A DNA stretch of 64,000 bases from Undaria pinnatifida (GCA_012845835.1 JABAKD010000002.1:5826106-5890105), one strand, 5' to 3'. Positions 1 through 30,054 are shown, numbered from the stretch's first letter. Numbers and translations are program-made. Notes: generated from the sequence alone by a model not told the origin.

Positions 1-298
1 GGATTCTCGGAACTGGAATTTTTCGGTTAAATCGCTTCGTTCGAGCGCCATCTTAGGGGGAAAGCTCCAACGCCCCTCGCCCTGCCTTATCCGTTCTGCA
101 CCTCGACGTGAACGCGTATAGACGCTGAGCGAAACAAGCGAGAAGTTGCAAAAAAGTTGTATTTTGGGGAGGTATTCTCGAGGCTTCGGTTGTATCTCGA
201 CGTCTGCAGCGTCTGCAGAGCGTGATGATTTCCAAAATTGGCATCGTTTCCAAACAGTAGGTGCTAAGTTTTGAATTTTGCGGTGGTATACTCTCGAG

Positions 299-2450
299 CG
301 TTTGTTTTGCTTGAATGAACTCTGCAGGGCTTGAACGAATAAAACACGGAAAGGTTGTGAAGAATGAGATGCAAGAAGATTAGAAAGGCTGCAAGACGAA
401 CAAGATGCGTCCACAAGAACGCGTGTCATACCCGTAGTAGATCGTTCTAATTCGTCTTTATATGTTGCGTTTGGTGCTGTTGAAGTGTTTATCAATTTGA
501 GCGTGCTTGGTCTGCACGTCAACCTGATATAGGCTCTAAATCGTTTTTTACGCGAACTATTATGCAAATAACGTAAGCAGGGCTTGAACGAATAAATCAT
601 GGGAAGTGTTTTTTCAAATGCCATTTTAAAGGACATCATTTCCCGATTGGCATCATTTGCAAATTCCTCTCCCAGGCAATCTGATATAGGCCCAAAGTCG
701 TTTTATTGCGCGACGTATGGTGCAAACAACTAACCAAAATGCGACCGCGTAAATAGTTGCGAGCTTAGTTACGCTTTGACCCAATAGGCCAATGTTTCTT
801 GCGCGACCTATTAAGCAAGTAACTAGCCAAGTTGCGTTTGTTTTGCTTGATGTTTGCAGGGCTTGAATGAATAAATCGCGGGAAATTAGGAGTTGTGAAG
901 AACGCGATGCAAGAAGGTTAGAAAGGCTGCAAGACGAGATACGTCCACAAGAACGCGTGTTGTACCAGTAGTAGATCGCTCTAATTCGTCTTTATATGTT
1001 GCGTTTGGTGCTGTTGAAGTGTTTATCAATTTGAGCGTGCTTGGTCTGCACGTCAACCTGATATAGGCTCTGAATCGTTTTTTACGCGAACTATTATGCA
1101 AATAACGTAAGCAGGGCTTGAACGAATAAATCATGGGAAGTGTTTTTTCAAATGCCATTTTAAAGGACATCATTTCCCAATTGGCATCATTTGCAAACTC
1201 CTCTCCCAGGCAATCTGATATAGGCTCAAAGTCGTTTTATTGCGCGACGTATGATGCAAACAAATAGCCAAAATGCGACCGCGTAAATAGTTGCGAGCTT
1301 AGTTACGCTTTGACCCAATAGGCCAATGTTTCTTGCGCGACCTATTAAGCAAGTAACTAGCCAAGTTGCGTTTGTTTTGCTTGACGTTTGCAGGGCTTGA
1401 ACGAATAAAACACGGAAAGGTTGTGAAGAATGAGATGCAAGAAGATTAGAAAGGCTGCAAGACGAACAAGATACGTCCACAAGAACGCGTGTCATACCAG
1501 TAGTAGATCGTTCTAATTCGTCTTTATATGTTGCGTTTGGTGCTGTTGAAGTGTTCATCATTTTGAGCGTGCTTGGTCTGCACGTCAACCTGATATAGGC
1601 TCTAAATCGTTTTTTACGCGAACTATTATGCAAATAACGTAAGCAGGGCTTGAACGAATAAATCATGGGAAGTGTTTTTTCAAATGCCATTTTAAAGGAC
1701 ATCATTTCCCAATTGGCATCATTTGCAAACTCCTCTCCCAGGCAATCTGATATAGGCTCAAAGTCGTTTTATTGCGCGACGTATGGTGCAAACAACTAGC
1801 CAAAATGCGACCGCGTAAATAGTTGCGAGCTTAGTTACGCTTTGACCCAATAGGCCAATGTTTCTTGCGCGACCTATTAAGCAAGTAACTAGCCAAGTTG
1901 CGTTTGTTTTGCTTGATGTTTGCAGGGCGTGAACGAATAAACACGGGAAATTAGGAGTTGTGAAGAATGCGATGCAAGAAGATTAGAAAGGCTGCAAGAC
2001 GAACAAGATACGTCCACAAGAACGCGTGTCATACCAGTAGTAGATCGTTCTAGTTCGTCTTTATGTATTGCGTTTGGTGCTGTTGAAGTGTTCATCAATT
2101 TGAGCGTGCTTGGTCTGCACGTCAACCTGATATAGGCTCTGAATCGTTTCTTTGCGTTACCTTCGTGTTATGCGAATAACGTCTGCAGAGCGTGAACGAA
2201 TAAAACATGGGAAATTATTTCTCAAGTGGCATTTTCAATGACATCATTTCCCATTTGACACCATTTGCAAACTCCTCTCCCAGGCAACCTGATATAGGCT
2301 CAAAGTCGTTTTATTGCGCGACGTATGGTGCAAACAACTAGCCCAATTGCGACCGCGAAATAATTGCGAGCTTAGTTAGGCTTTGGCCCAATAGGCCAAT
2401 GTTTCTTGCGCGACCTATTACGCAAGTAACTAGCCAGATTGCGACCGACC
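299..2450. repeat. satellite array, 534-bp unit, about 4 copies
   Basis: The phrase TCTGCACGTCAACCTGATAT recurs at 511, 1045, 1577 and 2114, so the spacing is 534, 532 and 537 bp. Each unit holds two related halves: a GCAGGGCTTGAACGAATAAA-type motif returns near 325, 575, 855, 1107, 1390, 1640, 1920 and 2185, alternating about 250 and 280 bp. The first three copies are nearly identical and the last is more diverged. Open frames on the minus strand here simply repeat with the unit and are not genes. Bases 1-298 hold only a weakly related left edge. Confidence 0.9.
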
Positions 2451-3189
2451 GTGTACATAATTGCGAGGTTGTTACTTAGGCTTTGACCCATTAGGCGAAT
2501 GAACAACATATTAATAGGATACGCGCCAACAATGTACATCGACGGACAACCTACAAAACGAAATAAACAAATAGCGCGTGAGTGAGCGATGGCGTGCTTT
2601 TCGTACACGTATATACTACAAGTACGACATCTGCGAAAGTTTCCCTACGGCCGGGAACGAACGCGGGGATACACTTTGAGGAAGTGGAGCCCTAGACAGA
2701 CACCATACAAATTATGTAAAATTTTCCTCACAAGTAGATATTGCCGCGAACACGTACGCGGGGCAAGATACATAAGCGAGAATTGGCGTCGATTTGGGAT
2801 TACGCCGCAGACGTATATCCGAGAACGGGCCAACGCATGAGCGATGGCGTGCTTTTCATACATGTGCGTACTACGACATCTACGAAAGGTATCTCCAAGG
2901 CTGTCTTCGACAATGTACCCCAGTCCCGCCCCCCCCCGCTTCAAATCACAACCAAACCACCACCTTTCACACCCACATATGTATCGCTCCCCCAAGCCTT
3001 CTCCCTACCAGGTTATGTCAGCTCTGTCCCGACACTCTCCTGCTAAACGCAAAAACCCCGACAACCAGGAGTGGCGCTCAATGGGGGCGCCAAGACGACC
3101 GCAGACCGTGGGCAACCCATGTAACAAAATATGAATAGGATTTCAGCCTCTTTTTTCGGGGTCGCATAAGCGACCAAGAGGTGATTATT
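2451..3189. other. sequence interrupting the satellite, with a 55-bp direct repeat
   Basis: This 740-bp stretch separates the main satellite from one further copy. It contains two imperfect copies of a segment starting GAGCGATGGCGTGCTTTTC, at 2583 and 2839, about 256 bp apart. A C-rich patch follows near 2930. Several overlapping open frames exist on both strands but none looks like a protein family, so I call no gene. Confidence 0.5.
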
Positions 3190-3400
3190 TTGGGCGTGCT
3201 TGGTCTGCACGTCAACCTGATATAGGCTCAAAATCGTTTTTGGTGCGACCTACTTTGCAAATAACGCCTGCAGAGCTTGGACGAATAAAAGATGGGAAAA
3301 TGCTTTTTCAACTGGCATTTTTAATGGCATCATTTTCAAATTGACATAATTTGCAAACTCCTCTCCCAGGCAACCTGATGTAGGCCCAAAATCGGTTTTT
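3190..3400. repeat. isolated partial copy of the 534-bp satellite
   Basis: TCTGCACGTCAACCTGATAT reappears at 3204, followed by the diverged second-half motif GCAGAGCTTGGACGAATAAA near 3270. It continues the array after the interrupting segment, which suggests that segment was inserted into the array. Confidence 0.75.
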
Positions 3401-4162
3401 AATATACTCTATCTACCAGAGAGCAACAGGCAGCAGCATTATAATAGCATTCGAGGAACCGAATGACGAAGGCAGCGACACCGTGCTTCACGCCTAGAAT
3501 ACCGTCAGCACGTCTCTCCACGATCAGAATGCACACACAGACAGTCGGTCTGCGAGCCTCGGATGTAGATACTATCATGCATGGTGTAGCAGAAGCTGAC
3601 TCAGTGCGCGCCTCTCAGTGAATACAAATGAGGACATGCCGCATACATGGCCACCCCCTTGCTGGCCCCGGATGCTTGGGTGAGTCAAAACATCTAGAAA
3701 CGCACTCGGAACGCTCTCTTCGTGGCCAGACTGGAAGTAAGTAGTCCACTGTTAGTCTATATCGATCTCTTGGCATTACTTTATGTCCTACACGCGTAGA
3801 CTATGTGTTGTGTGGTAATGGTATTGAATCGAACAAGTCGAAGTGCTGCCCTGCCCTACCCATGCGGAGCCCTTGCAACCTATACGATTCGACGTGAGTC
3901 GACGAGCAGGGAAGCAATGCTAAATTATTGTCTCGAAAAAAAAAGGAAGGCACATTCCTTAGTCGGGAGGGGGGAGGAGGCCCCGCTATGTGTCCCTCGA
4001 TCTGGGTTACTGCTGGGACGGAGCGCGAGCAGAGAATAGTGCGAGGGAAACATAAATAAAACACTCACCCAAACACTTATTTTGAGGAAACTAAAAGGGC
4101 AAACCCGATGACCGAGCCCATGTCCTCCGCATGAAACAGATTCAGATATGCTCGAAGACACC
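3401..4162. other. no recognised feature
   Basis: Unique-looking sequence between the satellite and the first MITE. Short open frames occur on both strands at 3800-4160 but they overlap each other and show no family resemblance or splice context. Confidence 0.4.
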
Positions 4163-4450
4163 TGCTAACTTACAGGTGCACAATTTGTTTTTTCTTGTTG
4201 CCTACTCAAGTTGAGGAGTTTTTTAGACCTCTACCATAAAACTGTTTTATTTTCTTGTAGAACAAAAAAACTAAAACTTCTACTCGTATATCGTATACCA
4301 CTGGGCGAAAAATCGCATGGCCTGGCGTATACGACGGAAATCGCGCAGAAAAAAAGAAGGAAATTCCGTCGATTCTTGGGTTAAGGGCCGCCCGTCATTC
4401 AGAAACCGCTTTAGCCAAAAAGTGGTATACCGTTTTACCTACATCGTAGC
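4163..4450 (+). mobile_element. MITE family A, copy A1 (degenerate left end)
   Basis: The right half reads GTCGATTCTTGGGTTAAG then a CGTCATTCAGAAACCG-like block and ends ATCGTAGC. The left end GCTAACTTACAGGTGCAC is a decayed form of GCTACGATAGAGGTGCAC. Family A copies share these ordered blocks over about 250-290 bp. Confidence 0.75.
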
Positions 4451-4659
4451 GCGGGTCGGAAATACATAGAAGGTCTGTGTCAACGACATTGGCCACAGTC
4501 GTAGTTCCTTACTGGCGGTATCCAGCCCGTCGTGAAGAATTTGGCCCAAAACGTACCACGAGCGTACGCACCGCACGCAACCCTTGCGTATCACAGATGT
4601 GTGTGCTTGAGCCTGCAACGCGTTTCATGGTGAGAATCCCTAACGAAGCGCGCCTCTTA

Positions 4660-4935
4660 CCTGTGAACGATGCTGAGGTATCCCCATCTTCGCTGACGAA
4701 TTTGAGGCAGTCGCACGAGTGATTCTGTAATACTTCGTAAAAAAAACGACATTGGTTTTGGGTGATATTGTTTGGCGCAGCGTAGCTTTTGCCAATTCTT
4801 TACGGATTGAATTTCGTCCATTTAAAATGGCACAGAAGCTTAACATCGCAAAAGGAACAGGGGGATCGCCCGCGCGAGGGGAGCCGCTGCAAAATAAGCC
4901 CCCAAGAGTGACCCTCCTCGCGGTAGCCTGGCTCC
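4660..4935 (-). mobile_element. MITE family B, copy B1 (diverged)
   Basis: Contains the family-B internal block TTTGGCGCAGCGTAGCTT and decayed forms of its two palindromic blocks, GTCGCACGAGTGAT and CCCGCGCGAGGGGA, ending near GCGGTAGCC. The borders are approximate. Confidence 0.6.
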
Positions 4936-5010
4936 TGTACCCACCATTATTTACCTATACACTCTGGTGCTCTGTCTCCCTGACGTAGTATGTGCCGGCC
5001 ACCAAGTCCT

Positions 5011-5325
5011 ATATATATTTTTTTTCTTCGCACACTTCTACTTTCCAGCTTCTGGACAAGCCGTGGTCACAGGTGTCGTCCATTCTCCCCCCCGGTTCTT
5101 GCCTACAATTTTTATCGCGCATAGGGCTCAGCAATCCCACTGCTCGTCGATTTTTCATCGAGTGTTGCTTACTCACGCTCTCGCGCTTTCCGCAAGTCAA
5201 TTTGTGCGCAAGAAAAAGTCCCCACGAATTTATACGAGTATGCACTCGGGGGGATTCGAACTCACGAAACTGACGTCTACCAGGCTCGAGGATAACCTGA
5301 TACGCCACCGGGGCGACCGGCTTTA
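5011..5325 (-). mobile_element. tRNA-derived SINE, copy S1
   Basis: Read on the minus strand, the head at about 5322 has a tRNA-like start (GGTGGCGTATCAGG) followed about 45 bases later by a pol III B-box, GAGTTCGAATCCC. A conserved body follows (GCGCACAAATTGACTTGCGG, then CCAGAAGCTGGAAAGTAGAA) and the element ends in an A/TA-rich tail near 5011. It matches S2 at 51.9 kb throughout at an estimated 80-90% identity. A plain tRNA gene is excluded because the A-box half does not fold into a complete tRNA and the body is about 315 bp. Confidence 0.85.
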
Positions 5326-5468
5326 TACCTATACCAGAAGAGTATGCCAGTAGAAATAATACCGACACGGCTACTGCAGCGGCAGCAGGAGATCTGCATG
5401 CTACGGGGGAGACGTGCACCACACTTTGTTTTTGGGAATCCCTCGCTTATAAGTAGCACCATACGTCA

Positions 5469-5665
5469 CCAAAAAACTGATTTTGGAGAGATTTTTTTTT
5501 TTTACGTATGATACCCGATGATGACCAATCCCGTTTCCCAGGTATGCAGCCAAACATTCTGCAATTCAAGAATTGAATTCCGAAGATTTTTTTGGGGTTA
5601 AGGAGCCCCGTCGTTCAGAAATCGTTTCAGCCAAAAAGGGCAAATACCATATGTCGCTATCGTAG
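5469..5665 (+). mobile_element. MITE family A, copy A2
   Basis: Starts with CCAAAAAACTGATTTTGGAGA, carries GGGGTTAAGGAGCCCCGTCG and ends CTATCGTAGC. The left terminus is decayed. It faces A3 across a 27-bp gap, making an inverted pair. Confidence 0.75.
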
Positions 5666-5692
5666 CACGCGCCGAGACGCGGAGACAAGCGT

Positions 5693-5946
5693 GCTACGAT
5701 AGAGGTAGAACTTTTCGGCTGAAACGGTCTTTTGAACGACGGCGCTCCTTAACCCCAAATCGTCGGATTTTCGTTTTTTTTTTTCAAAACTATTTTGCGT
5801 TGCATACCTAGCTAGGCCATTGAGTTGTTCGTTGGGTACTCGTAGCTTTTTTATTTCCCCCCGAATCATTTTTTTGGGAGAGATGTGAAGTTCCCTCGCG
5901 TCCGGTCAAGGGCCTCATGAAACAAACGATACGCCTCTATGGTAGC
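5693..5946 (-). mobile_element. MITE family A, copy A3
   Basis: Complete copy with GCTACGATAGAGGTAG at one end and CGCCTCTATGGTAGC at the other. Internal blocks (CTCCTTAACCCCAAATCGTCG, CTAGGCCATTGAG, TTTTTGGGAGAG) are in reverse order relative to A2. Confidence 0.85.
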
Positions 5947-6029
5947 ATGCCCCAGGAGCGAGGGTCCGACCGTGAGCGAGTTCTACCGGCACCATGCCGG
6001 CAACAGGGCCTACTCAACTTACCACTGTA

Positions 6030-6240
6030 CCTGCTGGAGGTGTTTCGCCCCGACACATTTTCACCCTGAAAAGGTTTGCGCTGGGGATGTTTCGCCCCGG
6101 CATATTTTCACCTCGAAACGTTTTGCATTCATGTGGCATGGTCGGCGCAAGGGGGACGCTCGGAGGCGGCCATCATGACGGAGCTCCAGGAGGAGATGTT
6201 CTCCCGGCAGAGCACGGCCATTCACATATTAAGCACCACA
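6030..6240 (+). pseudogene. degenerate duplicate of the 5' half of DnaJ exon 1 with its intron edge
   Basis: The block CTCGGAGGCGGCCATCATGA followed by CGGCAGAGCACGGCCATTCA (6160-6230) parallels exon positions 6390-6450. The upstream CCCCGGCATATTTTCACC / GAAACGTTTTGC block parallels 6325-6350, and a third partial copy of that block sits at 6045-6075. This is a local duplication of about 215 bp covering the intron end and exon start. It lacks a clean acceptor and the second half of the exon. Confidence 0.6.
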
Positions 6241-6378
6241 CGGTTTTAGCCGTCAGCTCATTTCACCGACCGAGCTGTTTTTCTTCCCCCGGAGATGTGT
6301 TGATCGGCAACTTTTTTGTCCCCGACACATTTTTCACCCTGAAACGTTTTTTGTGCCAATGTTGCGTCGATGACGCAG

Positions 6379-25222
<18,844 letters not shown>

Positions 25223-25289
25223 ACACGCTCACAGACGCGATGGTGATTGGCGACGCTCTGCGCTCTTGGCGCAACATATGATATCATAG

Positions 25290-26600
25290 AAAGCAATGCC
25301 AAATTAGTTGTACGTAGTCACTCGTACTCGTAACATAGTATGTCTAGGAGAGATCCAACCGTGGAAAAAGATGGATCATAGACAGGTGGTTGCTGACATC
25401 TGGGTCCGGTTGTTGAAGTCGGGCCGCTCAATTTTCCACGGTTCAGGTGCATGCCATGGAAGGAAACAGAACCTGCCCTGGATGTACTCGTTTGTACGCA
25501 CTTGTGTATTCGTTGTCACACCCGAGAGATAACTGAGAAAAATAGGTAGACATATGGTTGATGGCATGTATATGGTTGATGACACGTATATGGTTGATGA
25601 CATGTATATGGTTGATGATGACATGTATATGGTTGATGGCATGTATATGGTTGATGATGACATGTATATGGTTAATGACATGTTTATGGTAGGAGGGTAC
25701 CCCGAAATGTCACCATCGAGTAACCCTGCACCCTCACTGAGAAAAACAGGCTCGGGGACTTTTTTTGGGGTGCAGCGTAGCTAACCACCTCTTTTGGTAA
25801 TCATATCAAGAACGTTGTACAGCGCACGAAAAAAAAACTGTGACCGCAAGGAACAGGGGGATCACTCGCGCGAGCGATACCGAGCAACCGAAAAAAAAGT
25901 GGCCAAGAGGGGGTACTCAATCCCCCTTGCCGTTGCATTGCCCACAGACAGGCAGGTCGACACTACGGTCGGGAGGGGCTAATGAGTACTACTCCTAGAA
26001 TCCCTGCAGGGTTTAGGCTAACAGCGCAACGGGTTCTGAGTAGCTTGAAACCAGAAGGGTTGAGAACAAGTGACCCCGAGCGCTACGTACCTTGTCCTAG
26101 GTCTGCAATGTTTGCGCTCTTCGTGGTAAATGCCATCGAAAGCAGACAGATCCAAAGCTGTAATACTCGCTTGTTCTCGGGGTATAGCTCATTCCGGAGA
26201 GATTCGTTGAAAAAATAGATATATATGCAGATGGTTGGTGCTTTGTGTACGTAGATATACAGATGGTTGATGATTCGCGTTCGTCGCTCTTGGTGAATGT
26301 CTTGGAAATCAGTTTCAAATGCTTTATGTACTCACTTGTATTCCTGGTAATATAGCAAATTCAGGAAATAACAGTTGGAGCAATATAGTCTATGCACAGA
26401 TGGTTGAGGATTTTGTGCACGCCTGCGCTCCATTGGTATAAGTTTCATGGAGAACAGAACCGAAGCTGTGCGTGCTGTCTTTGTGCTCGTAATGTATTAT
26501 GTTCAGGTAGGGATCGTTGAAAAACAGGGCATCGTAGTCAAGTTGGTTGATGGTTTGTGCATCTTGCGTTGAAACTCCCTTGTACCTTTTCCGAAAAAAA
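25290..26600. repeat. minisatellite of about 130-170 bp units, interrupted by MITE B5
   Basis: Diverged units share CAGATGGTTGATGATTTGTGC, ATGGAAAACAGAACC and TGTACTCACTTGTATTCCTGG-type blocks (25372, 26090, 26225, 26395, 26540). At 25553-25690 a short tandem array of ATGGTTGATGACATGTAT (18 bp, with 21-bp variants) has expanded from one such block. It lies just downstream of the DnaJ stop codon. Confidence 0.8.
25684..25934 (-). mobile_element. MITE family B, copy B5
   Basis: TTATGGTAGGAGGGTACCCC at the left, inner GGTGCAGCGTAGCTAACC, TGTGACCGCAAGGAACAGG and ATCACTCGCGCGAGCGAT, right end CAATCCCCCTTGCCGTTGC. It lies within the minisatellite, so it inserted after that array existed. Confidence 0.85.
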
Positions 26601-26654
26601 GTCGACAGGCGACAAAACAAAACGTTGCTGGGCGACGAAATTTGCAATTAATTG

Positions 26655-27053
26655 ATGGCTAGTCTAGATGCAGAGAGCTACGGCGATTATGATCACGACT
26701 CGTGGTGTGTCTGGTGTCTGGCTGAGTTCGAGCAGCGACTACATACAGACTATACACAGTCACCACTACCACCAACTGCTGCGGCCGCAGACTGGCGGGC
26801 AGCACAAAAGTGTGCAATGGTTTGCGCTACGACTACATCTATACTACTGGGCGGCAAAATGTTCATCCGCGGCTACATGGAACAGGACACCCTAGTGGAC
26901 ACACACTTCGGTGAATGTGCGCCAACCATTGTTTTTTTCAAGACTTTTCGGCAGCGAATGCCCATTCTCCAAGTAATGTGGACCCTTGCAACTAAGCCGG
27001 GGCTTTTCATCCCATTCTCACTCTTCACGATAATCAATCAAAATCGTGTGTAA
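26655..27053 (+). CDS. uncharacterised ORF, 132 aa
   Basis: ATG at 26655 to TAA at 27051, no introns. The first half has paired Cys/Trp residues (SWCVWCLAEFEQRL) and an alanine run, the second half is hydrophobic. No domain recognised and no repeat match. The length is only modestly above chance for this composition, so it may not be a gene. Confidence 0.25.
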   Translation: MASLDAESYGDYDHDSWCVWCLAEFEQRLHTDYTQSPLPPTAAAADWRAAQKCAMVCATTTSILLGGKMFIRGYMEQDTLVDTHFGECAPTIVFFKTFRQRMPILQVMWTLATKPGLFIPFSLFTIINQNRV

Positions 27054-27059
27054 AATACT

Positions 27060-27636
27060 TCACAAGGAATCGGTCACATTGCAAGTAAGTGTTAAAAGGG
27101 GGTTGACATACACGTACGTACGTGCTGAATTCCGGGACTGATACCCTGATGCCCGTCTCCTCCTACGTGTTCACTCTGTCTCCATGCTACGCGTGCGATC
27201 ACAAGAGCCCGATAGTGTGCAGGACTGCTAGCCCCACACAACACACAAGTAACATGTTTTGGTTGTTGTTTAAGGCGAGGATCATTGTCCGTTTCAACAA
27301 TACCCTCAAATCCGGCAAACAAAGGTGGTTCAATTTACACGTAGGTTGGTCCTGATCGTCGTTAACTCATAAAAAGCTAGGTTTCAGGGGCGTAGTCGGT
27401 CTCATTTCAATTTTGTTCAAGACGGATGCACGTGATAATGCGTAGTGCACCCTCGGCTATTCCACTCACGCCCGGAAGGTGTTCGCTGTGTCATCATTGG
27501 TTCACACGCGCTCTCTCATCACGGTAAACACGATCGGTACATTGCAATCGGTCATGTCCGAACACTCAAGACCTCATACAAAAAGTGGCCCGCGCAAACA
27601 CAAGCCACATTTCAATCGTTTACCGCGAGAGAGTCG
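27060..27636. other. intergenic, no recognised feature
   Basis: No member of families A-F. Overlapping short frames only. Confidence 0.4.
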
Positions 27637-27875
27637 TTCTACGATAGCCCCCCAACTTGTCTTTAACGAAATCGCCGGTTTGGAAATCAGTTCCCGGCCG
27701 TACCTCCTGAAATACGGTGCCCCTTGCCACCCCGACACGTCATTGTTCGATGGCCCTCTGCAAACAAGAAAATACATGGGAGACTTCGAATTGGTAGCAC
27801 CCTTGCTCATGTTGAGCAGCCATGACGCGTTCGTTAAACAAAAGCGCTGGTTTTTGGGGGGGGGCTGTCGTAGAA
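27637..27875 (+). mobile_element. MITE family C, copy C1
   Basis: Termini TTCTACGATAGCCCCCCAAC and GGGGGGGGCTGTCGTAGAA are inverted repeats. Conserved core: CTTTAACGAAATCGCCGGTTT, CTGAAATACGGTGCCCC, GCAAACAAGAAAATACATGG and GCGTTCGTTAAACAAAAGCGC. Confidence 0.92.
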
Positions 27876-28103
27876 CTATCCGAGAGTCTGCGCCCTCAAA
27901 CACCAGTCACATGATTTAGCGATGTATATCAAGAACGCGCGTCCAATACCGCACGGCTACTGCCCTCAAAGCTGGTACACACTCGTTAAGTCAAGGTCAA
28001 AACACAAATTGCAATGACGTGGAAGTCATCTCTCGGCAGGGATGCAGCGGAAGTTTCTGAGCTGCTAACGCGAGGAGCAAAATATCCCACCCGAAGGACG
28101 CGT

Positions 28104-28451
28104 GCTACGATAAAGGTGCGCACCACTTTTTTTTCTGAGATTTCTCAACTTGTGGAGCTCAAGACCTCTCCCAAAACCAGGTTTGTTTGGAGAAGAACAG
28201 CATTACTACCAGATGAAAACTCCTATGTCCTAGGTACACGACGTCAATCTGAGATTCCTCAACTTGCGGAGCTCAAGACCTCTCACAAAAACAAATTTGG
28301 AGAAGAGCAAAAATTTGCTACCGGGTGAAAACTCCCATGTCCTAGGTACACGACGAGAACCATGCAAAAATAAATGGGGCGTATTTCCGATGATTTTGGG
28401 TTAAGGAGCCCCGTCGTTCAGAAAACCATTTTAGACAAAAAAAGGTATACC
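28104..28451 (+). mobile_element. MITE family A, copy A9, with internal duplication
   Basis: GCTACGATAAAGGTGCGCACC starts the element. A segment of about 110 bp (from CTGAGATTTCTCAACTTG to CCTAGGTACACGACG) occurs twice in a row, making this copy about 100 bp longer than its relatives. Its right end TATACCTCG runs straight into C2. Confidence 0.9.
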
Positions 28452-28459
28452 TCGAGTCG

Positions 28460-28692
28460 TTCTACGATAGCCCCCCCAACTTTTCTTCAACAAATCGCCG
28501 GTTTTGAAACCAGCTCCGGCCGTAACTCCTGAAATACGGTGCCCGTTGTAACCCCGACGTCATCGTTTGATCGTCCTTCGCAAACAAGAAAAATAAATTG
28601 AGATGTTTTTTTCATAGCATCTTTCCTCGTGTCGAGTAGCCATGAAACGTTCGTTAAACAAAGCGCCGGTTTTGGGCGGGGGCTATCGTAGA
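28460..28692 (+). mobile_element. MITE family C, copy C2
   Basis: TTCTACGATAGCCCCCCCAAC and GGGGGCTATCGTAGAA at the ends. Core similar to C1. It abuts A9 within about 8 bp, so one probably landed at the edge of the other. Confidence 0.92.
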
Positions 28693-28949
28693 ATCATCCC
28701 CTCTGTATCGTAGAATGTGTCGAAGCATAAGTTCGTTCGCGCAGCCCCCCACCAATATTTCTGTGCGCTCTAGCGACGAAAAACAAAATTATCATACTCG
28801 TAAACTTTTTTCCTACTGTCCAACAGTTCCGCACTTACCTTTGAGGTGCTCAACCGGTCAGAAACGTGTTTGCCTCAAAAAGTGCAACCCCCTACAGTGG
28901 GAGGATTCTGTGTCCATCATCAGGTCCATCACTCAAACCTCAGACCAAT

Positions 28950-29231
28950 GCTACGATAGGGGGGGTCCCCTCTTAAGGGACCTTTTCTTTTTCTCGGTGG
29001 CCCGGAGTCACTCGCACGAGTGATCCCCTGTTCCTTTGCGGACGTAAGGTTTTTCTTGCTATTTCAAGTGTGGCGGCATGAATCCGCAACGCAATAATTA
29101 GCCACGCTGCTGCGCCAAGCATATCGCGCAAGCTCTTTTCGTCGGTGAGGTACAGAGTCACTCGTGCGACTGGCTCGAGTCTATCCAAGTGAAAACACGG
29201 CGCGGTGTATTAACATGCCCTCTACCGTAGC
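28950..29231 (+). mobile_element. MITE family B, copy B6
   Basis: GCTACGATAGGGGGGGTCCCC to CCCTCTACCGTAGC. Palindrome-like blocks AGTCACTCGCACGAGTGATC and AGTCACTCGTGCGACTGG lie near the two ends, with GCGGCATGAATCCGCAACGC and CACGCTGCTGCGCC between. The clearest family B copy. Confidence 0.9.
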
Positions 29232-29773
29232 CTTGGTCCTTATGCAATGGAAGGGTTCGCACAAAACCAGTAACGTTTCAAGCGGGTAAACGCGTCAGGC
29301 ATACTCCTCGGCTAAGTAAGCACGCTGCTCGTGCCCCGGCGATTCCCGTTTTGATTACTGCGGTTAAATTCCGCTAGCTGAGGCGCTGGGTACTACTGAT
29401 TACCGTTTTTTTTTCGTTCAGGGCAGTAAATGTTCAGAACTTTCGATACTGAGTGTATATTTTGAGGCATGTACTTTGATTCAATAAGAATGTTTTGGAT
29501 TGTTCGCCTTGGACGAGCGTGATCATGACTGTTGTGCGTGCACACAAGTCAGAGTGCTGCCCTCTGCCCTATTTGGAGCATGGGTGCCGGCGAATGCCGG
29601 ATCCCATGCGAAGCATTTGTATCCTGTAAGTCTCATACACGGTGACCGGAGGGCGGGGTTTTTAAGGGGGGGGGGGGGGGAATAGAAAAAAAGGGGGGGA
29701 AGGGGGGGCGGAGGGGGGGGGGGGGGTGTATTCAGTTTGTGCATGGCTATTGCGTAATAGAACGACCACCCGA

Positions 29774-30045
29774 AGCTACGAGGTGGGGGGGTGGGTCCCT
29801 TTTTTTGGGACCTTTTTTCGCAGTGGCTCGGGGTCATTCGCGCGTGTGACCCCCCTGATCATAGGCTTTCGTGCTGCTTCTAATTTTTCGATATGAAGCT
29901 TCCCTGATGGGATGGTTAGCTACGTTGCGCCAAACTAACCACCCGACGTGCTTTGGTCAGTGAGACCTGTACAGAGTCGCTCGTGCGACTGCTGAACACC
30001 AACCAGGTAGTGAAAAACGGGGGGGGGGCACCCTCTACCGTAGGC
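29774..30045 (+). mobile_element. MITE family B, copy B7
   Basis: GCTACGAGGTGGGGGGGTGG to ACCCTCTACCGTAGGC. Contains GGGGTCATTCGCGCGTGTGAC, GATGGGATGGTTAGCTACG and AGAGTCGCTCGTGCGACTG. An 80-bp G-rich tract lies just left (29660-29730). Confidence 0.88.
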
Positions 30046-30054
30046 TTGCTCGAA

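Noticed and set aside
886-2125. Similar minus-strand open frames of 78-159 codons
   Set aside because: They recur with the 534-bp satellite unit and differ only as the DNA repeat does. There is no start, splice or domain evidence.
5230-5325. tRNA gene on the minus strand
   Set aside because: A B-box is present but no complete cloverleaf, and the element continues for 300 bp as a SINE.
5009-5422. 137-codon minus-strand frame
   Set aside because: Runs through SINE S1. The tRNA-like head and body repeat at 51.9 kb explain it.
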